Below, piece by piece: positions 51,376 to 61,485 of a stretch of DNA of 64,000 bases (positions are counted from its first letter, which is position 1; the number at the start of each line of letters is the position of its first letter). Location of the stretch: positions 507,022 to 571,021 of the forward strand of contig NZ_JAEEGA010000002.1 of NCBI RefSeq assembly GCF_017829975.1, written 5' to 3'. The position numbers and the translations under genes were made by a program. The notes beneath the pieces were generated by a model. That model saw nothing but the letters and a program-made list of their open reading frames with translations. It ran no database searches and was not told where the DNA came from. This DNA is from Vagococcus allomyrinae (GTDB taxonomy: Bacteria; Bacillota; Bacilli; Lactobacillales; Vagococcaceae).

Positions 51376-53955
51376 TTACTTCACTCTCAAGCTTTGGCCA
51401 ACGTAGATCGCGTCCCCTTTAAGATTGTTCCACGTTGTCAGTTGCTTAACACTCACCTTGTGCTTGTTAGCAATCGACCACAAAGTATCACCAGAGACAA
51501 TCTTATACGTTTGACTGGTTGCTGTCGATGTGCTGCCACCTTTCACCGCTAACTTCTGACCAATATAAATCGTGTCACTGGTTAGCTTGTTCCACGATTT
51601 CAAGTTAGTTACACTGACTCCATGACGACTGGCAATGCCTGTTAAGGTATCACCTGAGACAACCGTATAGCTAGCAGTGCTTGTCGGAGTACTTGACGTA
51701 TTGTTACTAGTTGTGCCACTACTTGAACCAATACTTAACTTTTGACCCACATAAATCGTGTCACTGGATAATTTATTCCAAGACTTGATGTTAGCCACTG
51801 TCGTATTGTACTTGCGAGCAACACTTGATAAGGTATCCCCTGACACTACTGTGTAAGAATTGCCCGTTGGGGTTGTCGTAGTTGAACTATTGGCGGTACT
51901 GCCTTTAACACTTAGTCGCTGACCGACATAAATAATATCACCAGATAATTGGTTCCACGATTTCAAATTCGCAACGGTCACGCCATATTTCCGAGCGATG
52001 CTCGACAAGGTATCACCAGAGGCGATGGTATGGGTTGTTCCGTTTGTAGTGGTCGTTCCTGAATTAGTTGAACTACTGGCTCCTTTGACGCTTAACTTTT
52101 GGCCAACATAAATAATATTACTTGATAGATTATTCCATGATTTCAAGTTTTCCACGGTCACGCCATATTTGCGGGCAATACTTGACAACGTATCACCAGA
52201 AACGATGGTATGAGATGTTCCACTGGCTGTACTACCAGTATTTCCTGTGGTCCCACTACTCGTTCCTTTAACGCTTAGTTTCTGCCCTACATAAATGATA
52301 TCACTAGATAAACTATTCCAAGACTTTAGATTAGCTACTGTCACACCGTATTTGCGGGCAATACTTGACAACGTATCACCGGAAACGACTGAATAAGAGG
52401 TTGCACTTGGCGTCGTGGTGCCAGAGTTATTATTACCGGTACTCGTGCCACCTGTCGCTTTGACATTTAATTTCTGTCCCACATAAATCGTATCACTTGA
52501 TAAACTGTTCCACGATTTTAAGTTAGCGACTGTCACGCCATATTTGCGGGCGATACTTGAGAGGGTGTCCCCTGCTACCACCGAATAGGAGGTTGCACTT
52601 GGCGTCGTGGTGCCAGAGTTATTATTGCCTGTGTTCGTGCTACCTGAAGCTTTGACATTCAGCTTTTGCCCCACGTAAATCATGTCGCTGGTTAAACTAT
52701 TCCAATACTTCAAGTTAGCCACGGTCACACCGTATTTGCGGGCAATACTCGACAACGTATCACCAGACACCACACTGTGGCTTGTTCCGGTACTCGGTGT
52801 GGTTGTCCCACCGGTATTCCCACCTGTGCTGCCACCGTTGCCCGTACTAGGAGCCGTTACAACTAATTTTTGCCCCACATAGATCAAGTCACTGGTTAAA
52901 CTATTCCACGATTTAAGATTAGCCACGGTCACACCGTGTTTTCGAGCAATGCTCGACAGGGTATCACCAGATGCAATTGTATAAGTCCCATTGCTTGGTG
53001 TCGTAATGGAACCATTACCACTTCCCGTATTCTCTCCTGTATTGCCGCCAGTGTTCCCATTGCCACTTCCTGGCGTATCAAAACGGGTTAAATTGTTGTT
53101 TTCAATAATCGTATTTAACTTGCCAGCATAACCTGGGTCTGTCGCATAGCGTCCTGTTAGCCAAGCCGTTGCATCTCGATAGGAGTTAGTGTTACTCTTC
53201 CAAGCCCCACTGTAAAAATAGACCCCTGATTGAAATGATGTATTTTTTAGGACATAAGCATTATCTTGCAATGATTCTGTATGGGATGGGTATTTACGGA
53301 ACTTGGCCGTCACTGTGACCCATTTGCCATTGTAGACTTCTTGGGTTCGCATCTCCACATACTGACCATTGTATGACCCTTTAATCCCAAATAAATTGTG
53401 ATTAGGTGACACCGAGAGAGCGCTGTTTCCCCAAGCACTTTCTAAAATAGCTTGAGCGATCATGACAGAGGCGTATAAATTATTAGCAGCTGCAACACTT
53501 TGTGCTTGAGCCCCGACCTGCTCAATAAACGCACTCGGTGTAACACTTCTCATCATCATAGAGGCAGACATCACATTGCTGGCTGGCTCTGGCGCTACTT
53601 CTTCCGAACTACTTTCAGTTAGCACCGAAACTTCCGTTGAGTCAACTGTCGGTGTTGGCACTTCTGATGGTTCTGTCTCTGAGCTTAGAGCGCTATCTGA
53701 TTGACTGACCTCCGTACTTTGCTGAGTCGTTTGTTCAGTTTGTTCGACTGCCCCTTGACTCACCTCGTTACTGTCCAGTGTTTTCGGTTCTAATTCATTC
53801 ATTTCATCTGCTTCAACTTTTGCGGCAAAAGTCGGGATTACGGCTGCTGTTAACATCGCCGTTGTTCCAAATAAAGAAACCCCTTTTTTGAAAGGAGCGA
53901 GTAATTTTAAGGTCGTTTGTTTGTTTGTTTTTCTCCGGTGCTGTTTCTCATTCAT
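51376..53955 (-). CDS. LysM autolysin with glucosaminidase domain (AtlA-like)
   Basis: 859 residues. A signal peptide ends near PTFAAKVEADE; a Ser/Thr/Glu-rich linker precedes a GH73 glucosaminidase domain (SVMIAQAILESAWGNSALSV with the catalytic glutamate; NHNLFGIKGSYNGQ). After a Gly/Asn/Thr linker come nine LysM repeats (SGDTLSSIARKYGVTVANLK-type), more than the six usual in enterococcal AtlA. LysM binds peptidoglycan; the enzyme splits daughter cells. The repeats are near identical in DNA, so copy number may vary. Confidence 0.9.
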   Translation of the reverse strand: MNEKQHRRKTNKQTTLKLLAPFKKGVSLFGTTAMLTAAVIPTFAAKVEADEMNELEPKTLDSNEVSQGAVEQTEQTTQQSTEVSQSDSALSSETEPSEVPTPTVDSTEVSVLTESSSEEVAPEPASNVMSASMMMRSVTPSAFIEQVGAQAQSVAAANNLYASVMIAQAILESAWGNSALSVSPNHNLFGIKGSYNGQYVEMRTQEVYNGKWVTVTAKFRKYPSHTESLQDNAYVLKNTSFQSGVYFYSGAWKSNTNSYRDATAWLTGRYATDPGYAGKLNTIIENNNLTRFDTPGSGNGNTGGNTGENTGSGNGSITTPSNGTYTIASGDTLSSIARKHGVTVANLKSWNSLTSDLIYVGQKLVVTAPSTGNGGSTGGNTGGTTTPSTGTSHSVVSGDTLSSIARKYGVTVANLKYWNSLTSDMIYVGQKLNVKASGSTNTGNNNSGTTTPSATSYSVVAGDTLSSIARKYGVTVANLKSWNSLSSDTIYVGQKLNVKATGGTSTGNNNSGTTTPSATSYSVVSGDTLSSIARKYGVTVANLKSWNSLSSDIIYVGQKLSVKGTSSGTTGNTGSTASGTSHTIVSGDTLSSIARKYGVTVENLKSWNNLSSNIIYVGQKLSVKGASSSTNSGTTTTNGTTHTIASGDTLSSIARKYGVTVANLKSWNQLSGDIIYVGQRLSVKGSTANSSTTTTPTGNSYTVVSGDTLSSVARKYNTTVANIKSWNKLSSDTIYVGQKLSIGSSSGTTSNNTSSTPTSTASYTVVSGDTLTGIASRHGVSVTNLKSWNKLTSDTIYIGQKLAVKGGSTSTATSQTYKIVSGDTLWSIANKHKVSVKQLTTWNNLKGDAIYVGQSLRVK

Positions 53956-54197
53956 CTTTGTAATCTCCTCCTTTTTTTGTTCATTTTTCAGTCTAAAACC
54001 ATAGTATTAGTATACACTATTCTGAGTGACAATAAAAATAAATATATGTATATCTAATCGGATTGTTAAGAGGTTGTAACATTCAACTAGTGGGGGCTTT
54101 TTTGTAACATAATCACTTGTTCAAAAAACACTCGTATACATATCCATCTGTGTACCGACTTGCCCTCATACTTTAGGCCGATTTTTGGTCTAACCTA

Positions 54198-54226
54198 TTG
54201 TTTAATCGGTACTTAGGCGATATATT
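54198..54226 (+). promoter_or_regulatory. promoter of the HAAS-DUF4097 operon
   Basis: TTGTTT (54198-54203), 17 bases, TATATT (54221-54226). A start near 54233 leaves about 60 bases of leader. No other gene lies in 53956-54291. Confidence 0.55.
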
Positions 54227-54291
54227 TAAGGTAACAAGAAATGAAGCGAGACGCTTTTAAGATATTATTACCTGAGAATCGAGGAGCAGAT

Positions 54292-54948
54292 ATGAATAAA
54301 GAGCACTTTTTAACCGAATTAAAAATTCATTTAAAAGCACTACCTAAACAACAGCTGGCCTATATCTTACAACTTTACGGCGAAAAATTTGACAAGCAGT
54401 TGGCAGAAGGTCAATCAGAAGCGGCTATTTCTAAATGCTTAGGCAATCCGCGAGAAATTGCAGAAGAAATACTAGAAGAGTTTGGCATCTCTGCTGATGA
54501 GGCAAGTACGCCTCATGATGAGTGGCAAGAATTTACTCAAAATACTAATCGTGACCAACCTAATGCTACCTATGGTTACTACCAAAATTACGACGCTACT
54601 TATGAAAGAGGACCCAAGAAACAATCATTTTTCGTACGGTTCTGTCAAGTAGCTGGCGTGCTACTTTTTAATTTTCTATTTATGATTTGGATGATCATCG
54701 GTGGCTTGGCCTTACTCTTCGGGTTATGGATAGCCACGATTGCGTTCCTTTTAACACCAGCTATCGGCGTCTTTAGTTTCTTCGCCACTTCTGGTGCCTT
54801 TGCCATGACAGCTCTGTTTATCACCTTGTTCACTTGTGGCCTTGGGTTTATTGGCTTGGCCATTATGGTGCCTATCACCACTTATTCCTTCCGTTTCATC
54901 AAATATTACACGAAATGGAACATCAACACGTTACGGGGGCGACACTAA
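54292..54948 (+). CDS. HAAS-domain (DUF1700) membrane protein
   Basis: 218 residues from the ATG at 54292 (GAGGAG). The N-terminal HAAS domain (FLTELKIHLKALPKQQLAYI then KCLGNPREIAEEILEEFG) is followed by a linker and three or four membrane helices. HAAS proteins usually accompany a PadR regulator and a DUF4097 protein; here only the latter is present. Thought to act in envelope stress sensing. Confidence 0.8.
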   Translation: MNKEHFLTELKIHLKALPKQQLAYILQLYGEKFDKQLAEGQSEAAISKCLGNPREIAEEILEEFGISADEASTPHDEWQEFTQNTNRDQPNATYGYYQNYDATYERGPKKQSFFVRFCQVAGVLLFNFLFMIWMIIGGLALLFGLWIATIAFLLTPAIGVFSFFATSGAFAMTALFITLFTCGLGFIGLAIMVPITTYSFRFIKYYTKWNINTLRGRH

Positions 54949-56036
54949 TGAAAAAGAAAGTTATTGGCTTCGCCGTATTCGGTTTAGTTTTAGCAACGGT
55001 GGGAGGAATCGGTTCAGCCGTTTATTTCCCGAAAGCAGAAAAGCAAAGTCGAACATCGATCGATGAACGCTATCAAGTGAAACAAAATAATAAAAACTTA
55101 GAACTCTCCATCAAAGGCAATATTGACTATCGCTTCACAGAATCAAGTGATCAGGATATTCATATTTCCGGAAAAGCTCATTCGGTTATGAGCGAGCAAC
55201 GTTTTACTTGGAAACCCGTAGAATCCGGTGATAAAACCCTCGTTGAGGTTGCATTTACTGAAACGGGCGAATATCAAAATTACATTCAACTCGGTTTTTC
55301 TCAATTTGTGACGATTGCCATCCCAACTTCTTTTGAATCTATTACCATCAACGGTGATAAGGATAGCAACGTCAACATTAGTGACTTAAAGACAGCTGAC
55401 TTAGTTCTCAATATAGACAGTCATGACTACACTCATTTATCTAATCTAACACTTGATAATTTATCCGTGACTGCCAAGGCTGGCAGTGTCAGTTTGGATA
55501 ACATTAAAGCACAGGAAAAAGTCAGCTTAAAAGGAGACCAAGGATACTTCTCGCTTTACGACAGCCGCGCGGAATCGTTCACTGTCGAAAGTGTTGATGG
55601 ACAGGTTGATTTGAATGATTTGACAGGTGACAGTACCGTCAAAACAGAGGGTGGCTTTGTCACACTCGCTTCTTTGAAAGGGAAAACTTCTGTTGAAACA
55701 ATCGATGGCTACATTGATTGGGAAGACAGCAAATTGACCGATGATTTACAAGTGAAGACCACTAGCGGAAATATTCGCATCAACCTAGAGCGCCGGCCAA
55801 ATAACTTTACCATTACAACTAAAAGTAATAATGGTACCGTTAGACTTTTTGGAAAAGAAAAAAAATCTCTGAAAAAGGGCAGTGGCGGTCCCACTTTGAC
55901 TTTGGAATCTCTCCACGGTGACATTCGTGTCGACGATGAGGATAGTGAGTACGATGAGTACACTGATGACGATTTCGATGAGACCCTTGACGATGTTGAA
56001 AATGAGATCACAAATGCCATTGAGAACAACTTTTAA
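54948..56036 (+). CDS. DUF4097 beta-helix protein, membrane anchored
   Basis: 362 residues; the ATG overlaps the previous stop (TAATG). One N-terminal membrane helix, then a repetitive beta-strand domain (DLKTADLVLNIDSHDYTHLS, TEGGFVTLASLKGKTSVETI) typical of DUF4097 adhesin-like proteins, and an acidic tail. Coupled to the HAAS gene, it likely forms one envelope-associated unit with it. Confidence 0.8.
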   Translation: MKKKVIGFAVFGLVLATVGGIGSAVYFPKAEKQSRTSIDERYQVKQNNKNLELSIKGNIDYRFTESSDQDIHISGKAHSVMSEQRFTWKPVESGDKTLVEVAFTETGEYQNYIQLGFSQFVTIAIPTSFESITINGDKDSNVNISDLKTADLVLNIDSHDYTHLSNLTLDNLSVTAKAGSVSLDNIKAQEKVSLKGDQGYFSLYDSRAESFTVESVDGQVDLNDLTGDSTVKTEGGFVTLASLKGKTSVETIDGYIDWEDSKLTDDLQVKTTSGNIRINLERRPNNFTITTKSNNGTVRLFGKEKKSLKKGSGGPTLTLESLHGDIRVDDEDSEYDEYTDDDFDETLDDVENEITNAIENNF

Positions 56037-56092
56037 AAAATTCTAAAAGTAACGACACCCATTAAATCGTGTCGGGAAATATGCTATAATGT

Positions 56093-56131
56093 AAAAGGCT
56101 CTTTAGTTTCTAAACTAGAGGGCTTTTTCTT
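56093..56131 (+). terminator. terminator after the DUF4097 gene
   Basis: GCTCTTTAGTTT and AAACTAGAGGGC arms followed by TTTTTC. Confidence 0.65.
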
Positions 56132-56206
56132 AGGTCTTATGTAAGTGATAAACGACCTTTGAAGCACCACAAGAAATTAGTTCTCCACTGAAAGGGCGTT
56201 CCTATT

Positions 56207-56866
56207 ATGAATCCAACTAAAAATCTCTACTGGCACTTCGCCGCGAGTTGTTGTTTAGTCATTTTTGTTATTTTAGGTTACACGGTTAAATTTTACGAAG
56301 CTACTCTCACTTTTATTGATCAACCGATTAGTGATGTGATTCGAGCTAATATGACCGATGGTAAATCGACTTTTTACATCGCGATAACCCAGCTAGGTAG
56401 TGGCACTGTCATCGCTGGACTCGTTTTGGTTGTGTCCCTTGTTTGCTGGTACCGCAAGTACTTAAGTGAAGCCTTGTGGTTAATCATCAACTCGGCCTTA
56501 ATAGCAGGTGTCGGGAATTATTTAATCAAATTCGCCTTCCAACGCCCTCGTCCCAGCGTTCCCCATCTGGTCACTGAAACGCACTTCAGCTTTCCCAGTG
56601 GACACGCCATGGGCAGTATGCTCTTTTATGGTACGTTGATCGTTATTTTGCCTATACTGATCTCTAACCCGCGACTTCGACTAGCAGCTCAAATTTTACT
56701 GGGCCTTCTTATTTTACTCGTTGGCATCAGTCGGATTTATGTCGGGGTTCATTACCCAACAGATATCCTTGGTGGCTATCTATTGGGCGCTGCTTGGATT
56801 TTAGGGACTTATCCAACCTTCCAAAAACGTCGATTCATCTGGCGTTTTCAAGGTAAACAAAAATAG
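56207..56866 (+). CDS. PAP2-family membrane phosphatase
   Basis: 219 residues, six membrane helices. KFAFQRPRP, SFPSGHAMGS and SRIYVGVHYPTD are the three phosphatase motifs with catalytic histidines. It could be a phosphatidylglycerophosphatase or an undecaprenyl-pyrophosphatase. It precedes mnmL by 14 bases. Confidence 0.9.
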   Translation: MNPTKNLYWHFAASCCLVIFVILGYTVKFYEATLTFIDQPISDVIRANMTDGKSTFYIAITQLGSGTVIAGLVLVVSLVCWYRKYLSEALWLIINSALIAGVGNYLIKFAFQRPRPSVPHLVTETHFSFPSGHAMGSMLFYGTLIVILPILISNPRLRLAAQILLGLLILLVGISRIYVGVHYPTDILGGYLLGAAWILGTYPTFQKRRFIWRFQGKQK

Positions 56867-56880
56867 AAGAAGGTAATCAC

Positions 56881-57864
56881 GTGACAAACTTTAACTTTAC
56901 ATCTGATCCTAATAAACGCTATCACACTTGGAATTACGCCTTGCGAGAAACCTTTGGTGAAAAACTTTTTAAAGTACCTATCGACGCTGGTTTTGATTGT
57001 CCTAACCGTGATGGCACTGTCGCTAAAGGGGGCTGTACGTTCTGTAGTGTATCTGGCTCAGGCGACATGATCATTGCTCCGACAGCCCCTTTGCCTGAAC
57101 AATTCCATCAGGAAATCACGCGTATGCACGCAAAGTGGCCTGGTGTCACACAATACTTGGTCTACTTTCAAAATTTCACCAATACCCACGGGTCCCTGGA
57201 AACTATCCGTCATCGGTTTGAACAAGTCTTATGCCAACCTGGTGTCGTTGGGATTTCCATCGGCACTCGACCCGACTGTTTACCTGATGATGTCGTTGAT
57301 TATTTGGCTGAGCTCAATCAACGCTATTATTTATGGGTGGAGCTAGGGTTGCAGACAACCTATGAAGAAACTAGCCGTTCAATCAACCGTGCCCATGATT
57401 ATCAGACCTATTTAGATGGTGTCGCAAAACTACGACAACATCAGATCAGAGTTTGCACTCATTTAATTAACGGTTTACCTGGCGAGACAGACGCCATGAT
57501 GATTGAAAATGTCAAACGAACCATTCTTGACTCCGATATTCAAGGAATTAAACTCCATCTCCTTCACTTGATGACCAACACTCGCATGGTTCGGGATTAC
57601 GTGGAAGGTCGTCTGACTTTGATGGACCGAGAGCGGTATGTGTCGATTATCTGTGATCAGCTTGAGCTGATTCCACCTGAAATTGTGATTCATCGACTGA
57701 CAGGCGATGCGCCCCGAGATAGTATTATTGGGCCGATGTGGAGCCTGAAAAAGTGGGAAGTTTTAAATGCCATTGACGACGAACTAACACGACGAGATAG
57801 TTATCAAGGTCGATTTAATTGCCGAGAGGAGGTCCGTCATGTTGCCAACCGCACTCCATTATAG
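56881..57864 (+). CDS. mnmL: radical SAM protein MnmL (YtqA, TIGR01212 family)
   Basis: 327 residues from a GTG. The cluster motif CPNRDGTVAKGGCTFC has the CX11CX2C spacing of this family; GTRPDCLPDDV and the ELGLQTTYEETSRSINRAHD stretch follow. YtqA has been linked to mnm5s2U formation in the wobble base of tRNA through the cmnm5-to-nm5 step. It overlaps mnmM by 26 bases. Confidence 0.8.
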   Translation: MTNFNFTSDPNKRYHTWNYALRETFGEKLFKVPIDAGFDCPNRDGTVAKGGCTFCSVSGSGDMIIAPTAPLPEQFHQEITRMHAKWPGVTQYLVYFQNFTNTHGSLETIRHRFEQVLCQPGVVGISIGTRPDCLPDDVVDYLAELNQRYYLWVELGLQTTYEETSRSINRAHDYQTYLDGVAKLRQHQIRVCTHLINGLPGETDAMMIENVKRTILDSDIQGIKLHLLHLMTNTRMVRDYVEGRLTLMDRERYVSIICDQLELIPPEIVIHRLTGDAPRDSIIGPMWSLKKWEVLNAIDDELTRRDSYQGRFNCREEVRHVANRTPL

Positions 57865-58417
57865 TCATCAATTATTACGTGAGATCATCGTCCCTGGTGA
57901 TACAGTGATAGATGGCACTGTGGGAAATGGACACGACACTTTGTTTTTAGCTGATTTAGTCGGTTCTCAGGGACATGTTTACGGTTTTGATATCCAAGGT
58001 CAAGCGATTGATACAAGCCAGCAAAAGCTCATTAAAGCCGGTTTAACAGCACAAACCACCTTGTTGCATCAAGGTCATGAAACGATCCCGCAAGTCTTAG
58101 ACGATCATGTTACTGTAAAAGCGGCGATCTTTAATCTCGGCTACTTACCTCAAAGCGATAAAACGATTATCACCAAAAAAGAAACCACTCTAACCGCCTT
58201 AGATAGCTTACTTCCTAAACTGGTTGTTGGTGGTCGGGTTATCATCGTGATTTATTACGGGCACGAAGGTGGAGAAATTGAAAAAGACGGGGTGTTGGCT
58301 TTTGTCAAAACAATCCCCCAACAAGATTATAACGTCCTGTCCTATCAATTTATTAATCAACAAAATAATCCGCCAATTTTGATCGCTATTGAACGCAAAA
58401 AAGCTTCGCATCCCTAG
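57839..58417 (+). CDS. mnmM: tRNA nm5s2U methyltransferase MnmM (YtqB)
   Basis: 192 residues, ATG behind GAGGAGG. TVIDGTVGNGHDTLFLADLV is the SAM-binding loop and FNLGYLPQSDK the family motif. YtqB/MnmM methylates nm5s2U to mnm5s2U at position 34 of tRNAs, the last step after MnmL; gene overlap supports joint action. Confidence 0.85.
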   Translation: MLPTALHYSHQLLREIIVPGDTVIDGTVGNGHDTLFLADLVGSQGHVYGFDIQGQAIDTSQQKLIKAGLTAQTTLLHQGHETIPQVLDDHVTVKAAIFNLGYLPQSDKTIITKKETTLTALDSLLPKLVVGGRVIIVIYYGHEGGEIEKDGVLAFVKTIPQQDYNVLSYQFINQQNNPPILIAIERKKASHP

Positions 58418-58433
58418 GATACGAAGTTTTTTT
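58402..58433 (+). terminator. mnmM terminator
   Basis: CTTCGCATCC and GGATACGAAG arms around CTA, then TTTTTTT. Confidence 0.75.
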
Positions 58434-58435
58434 AC

Positions 58436-58506
58436 TTTATAGGAAAGTATAAAACTTTCTCTATATCGTAGTTTGGCTCCAGCTTCACGAAGCGTAGTAG
58501 CATCAC
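58436..58506 (-). repeat. dispersed intergenic repeat, copy 3 (inverted)
   Basis: Read leftward it gives CGTGAAGCTGGAGCCAAAC, then TACGATATAGAGAAAGTTTT and ATACTTTCCT, matching copies 1 and 2 over about 55 bases with one substitution. It lacks the TTTGTCACTAAAATAATTTT part. Confidence 0.75.
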
Positions 58507-58527
58507 TTAAATATATTACTATTTTTC

Positions 58528-60012
58528 TTAATCCTTATGAATCAAACGCTCTGATTTTTGGAACTGATTTAATAAAATCGCCACAACTAACAAAATTACT
58601 CCGACAAAGTAAACACTATGAAGCCCCTTGTACAGAATTTCCCGTAAGGGTTCGATAACATCAGCTGCCAGTTCCCCTAAGGTTTCCCGATTGGATAACT
58701 GATCAATCATATCCCGAGTCAGGCCTAAATCAGCATTAGCAGCAATTTCATTGTTCAGATGGTTATTCAAAATTACCCCAAAAATGGATACCATAATCGT
58801 TTGTCCCAAGGTACGCATTAATGTATTAAAAGAAGTGGCTACCCCAACATTGTCATGGGAGACGCTGCTTTGTGCTTTAACTGTTGAACCTGTAATCGTA
58901 ATCCCTAAACCAATACCCGTAAATCCAGAAATTAAACAAAATGCCCAAAAAGGTGTTGACACCGGCGCATTAGCTAACATTAAGCCACCAATGATAATGA
59001 TAACCAACCCTATCGTTAATGCACGCTTAGTTGTGGTTTTTTCCAATAGACGTCCAGCCAGTAAGGAACCGATGATCCAAGTGAAGGATAGTGGCGCTAA
59101 AGCCATCCCTCCTAAAGCTGCCTTTAACCCTAGAACCCCCTGCATCCACATCGGAATATACACATCAATCCCCATTAAGAAGCCACTGACGAGAGCGGCA
59201 ATAATATTCACGATCATAAACGTTTTATTTTTAAATAAATCCAATGAAATAACCGGGTCCTTTGCTCGTTTTTCAATAAAAACAAACAATAAACAAAAAC
59301 CGATCGCGATTCCAAAAGATAAGACACTTGCTAAGCCAAATCCAGTGCCTTCACTAAGTGTTTGAAATCCGTATAGCAATGCTAATAAAAACATCATCAA
59401 CGACAAACTACCGGCGACATCAATTGGTTGTTTGTCATGCTCATTTTTGGGCTCTACCAAAAAAATCATGATTAAGAACACTAAAATAATACCGATTGGT
59501 ACATTGACAAAGAAAATCCAATGCCAGCCAATTGTATCCACAATAAAGCCACCACATAAAGGCCCAACAACACTCGCAATCCCCCAAAAAGCACTGCTCA
59601 ACCCTAAAACTTTCGCACGCTTGTCAATTGGATATATATCAGCAATAATGGTTAAAGCCACCGGCATAATTGCCCCAGCGCCGATTCCCTGAATCGCTCT
59701 AAAAATAATCAATTGCAGCATGCTACCTGAAATTCCACAGAGCGAAGAGCCGATTATAAAAACCACTATCCCAAAAAGAAAAATTGGCTTGCGGCCAATT
59801 CTATCAGCTAATTTACCATAAACAGGTGTCATCATGGCATTGGTCAATAAATAAATTGAAAAGACCCAGCTCATAATTTCGCCACCCTTAAGTTGTCCCG
59901 CAATCGTCGGCATCGCCGTCGAAACAATTGTCGCTTCAATCGCCGTCATAAATGTTGCAATAAAAACCGTAAGCGTCACAATTTTAACGTTTGTTTCCTT
60001 TTGTTTCATCAT
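58528..60012 (-). CDS. DHA2-family multidrug efflux MFS transporter
   Basis: About 494 residues with 14 membrane helices. Motif A GKLADRIGRKPIFLFG and the FRAIQGIGAGAIMPVALTII stretch (motif C-like GPLCGGFIVDTIGWHW) place it in the EmrB/QacA group of drug:H+ antiporters. The start could be 60012, 60009 or 60021 behind AAAGGGTG. The substrate is unknown. Confidence 0.85.
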   Translation of the reverse strand: MMKQKETNVKIVTLTVFIATFMTAIEATIVSTAMPTIAGQLKGGEIMSWVFSIYLLTNAMMTPVYGKLADRIGRKPIFLFGIVVFIIGSSLCGISGSMLQLIIFRAIQGIGAGAIMPVALTIIADIYPIDKRAKVLGLSSAFWGIASVVGPLCGGFIVDTIGWHWIFFVNVPIGIILVFLIMIFLVEPKNEHDKQPIDVAGSLSLMMFLLALLYGFQTLSEGTGFGLASVLSFGIAIGFCLLFVFIEKRAKDPVISLDLFKNKTFMIVNIIAALVSGFLMGIDVYIPMWMQGVLGLKAALGGMALAPLSFTWIIGSLLAGRLLEKTTTKRALTIGLVIIIIGGLMLANAPVSTPFWAFCLISGFTGIGLGITITGSTVKAQSSVSHDNVGVATSFNTLMRTLGQTIMVSIFGVILNNHLNNEIAANADLGLTRDMIDQLSNRETLGELAADVIEPLREILYKGLHSVYFVGVILLVVAILLNQFQKSERLIHKD

Positions 60013-60096
60013 TTTTTCCATCACCCTTTACATTTCTATCCCTTAAAAATAGCGACTCTTAATAAAGGAATTAACCTTTACTAAGAGCCGCCTCTG

Positions 60097-61278
60097 TTAC
60101 TCTGCTAAACTAGTCTTAAGAGCCTCAACTTTATCCGTTCGCTCCCAAGTGAAATCAGCATCTGTACGACCAAAATGTCCATAAGCTGCCGTCTTTTGAT
60201 AGATCGGTCGTCTTAAATCAAGCATCTCAATAATGCCTGCGGGACGTAAATCAAAATTCTCGCGAATCGCGTGAATCAGTTTTTCTTTTGAAACAGTTCC
60301 GCTTCCAAAGGTATCAATCGAAATCGAAACAGGTTGTGCTACCCCAATCGCATAAGCCAATTGGACTTCGCACTTTTTAGCAATCCCTGCTGCCACAATG
60401 TTTTTAGCAATATAGCGGGCTGCATAACTGGCCGAACGGTCAACTTTTGTGGCATCCTTACCGGAAAAAGCACCGCCACCATGGCGAGCGTAACCGCCGT
60501 AGGTATCCACAATAATTTTACGGCCCGTTAAGCCTGAATCCCCTTGAGGTCCGCCAATAACAAAGCGTCCCGTTGGGTTAATGTAATATTTTGTCTGACC
60601 GTCAAGCAACACGGCCGGTATCACTGCCTTAATAACTTTTTCTTGCACATCACGTTGAATTTGTTCAAGCGTCACATGCTCATCGTGTTGCGTACTGATC
60701 ACCACTGTATCCACGCGTAGCGGCTGACCCTCTTCATCATATTCCACTGTCACTTGTGACTTAGCGTCTGGTCGTAAATAAGCCAACGTCTCGTCTTTAC
60801 GTAAATCGGCTAACTTTTTAGTCAATCGATGACTTAAGGAAATAGCTAAAGGCATTAACTCAGGCGTTTCATCACAAGCAAAGCCAAACATTAGCCCTTG
60901 ATCTCCTGCGCCGATATCATTTTCCTCATTAGTGCGTGTCTCCAAGGCATCGTCCACCCCTTGAGCAATATCTGGTGACTGTTCATCAATGGCGACCATT
61001 ACCGCACAGGTATCTCCGTCAAAGCCATACTTAGCACGAGTGTAGCCAATCCCTTTGATCGTTTCTCTGACCACTTTTTGAATATCCACATAAGCCGTCG
61101 TTGAAATCTCACCAAAAACTAGAACCAACCCCGTCGTTACTGAGGTTTCACAAGCTACTCGAGCCATTGGATCTTCAGTCAATAAGGCGTCCAAAATAGC
61201 ATCACTGATTTGATCTGCTATTTTATCAGGATGGCCTTCTGATACAGACTCTGATGTAAATAAATATTTTTCTCTCAC
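60097..61278 (-). CDS. metK: S-adenosylmethionine synthetase
   Basis: 393 residues from a GTG at 61278. [32 protein letters not shown] and [19 protein letters not shown] are the ATP, methionine and metal sites. Its GGGGG binding site is part of the SMK box, which hides it when SAM is bound. Confidence 0.97.
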   Translation of the reverse strand: MREKYLFTSESVSEGHPDKIADQISDAILDALLTEDPMARVACETSVTTGLVLVFGEISTTAYVDIQKVVRETIKGIGYTRAKYGFDGDTCAVMVAIDEQSPDIAQGVDDALETRTNEENDIGAGDQGLMFGFACDETPELMPLAISLSHRLTKKLADLRKDETLAYLRPDAKSQVTVEYDEEGQPLRVDTVVISTQHDEHVTLEQIQRDVQEKVIKAVIPAVLLDGQTKYYINPTGRFVIGGPQGDSGLTGRKIIVDTYGGYARHGGGAFSGKDATKVDRSASYAARYIAKNIVAAGIAKKCEVQLAYAIGVAQPVSISIDTFGSGTVSKEKLIHAIRENFDLRPAGIIEMLDLRRPIYQKTAAYGHFGRTDADFTWERTDKVEALKTSLAE

Positions 61279-61284
61279 TTCTCT

Positions 61285-61353
61285 ATTCCCCCTCTTAATT
61301 TTCGGTTACAAGGCATTTTTAAAGGCATTGCCAATAAATCCTATCGGGAATCT
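61285..61353 (-). promoter_or_regulatory. SMK box (SAM-III riboswitch) of metK
   Basis: Leftward it reads GATTCCCGATAGGAT, a variable loop, ATGCCTTGTAACCGAAAA, then GAGGGGGAAT. TTCCC pairs with the GGGGGAA binding site, and the sequence closely follows the Enterococcus faecalis metK SMK box. SAM binding sequesters the binding site and blocks translation. Confidence 0.9.
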
Positions 61354-61485
61354 TGCAACATTCCTAGTATATCAAATTTCAAAACTAAAAGCACTTGTTT
61401 TTCTCTGTAACATAAGATTAACTTGACCTACGCCAAAAGTTCTACTACCATTAATGAATACTTAAAAAGTGAGGTACGTATTTTA

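Noticed and set aside
52682..52882. Rightward frame within the LysM repeats
   Set aside because: Repeat-driven shadow frame.
51400..53000. Regularly spaced repeats that could suggest a CRISPR array
   Set aside because: They are in-frame LysM codons, about 200 bases apart and inside a coding gene; no short palindromic repeats with unique spacers were found anywhere in the window.
54241..54291. Longer start of the HAAS gene at 54241
   Set aside because: It lies only about eight bases after the predicted transcription start and has no binding site; the ATG at 54292 has GAGGAG and begins the HAAS domain.
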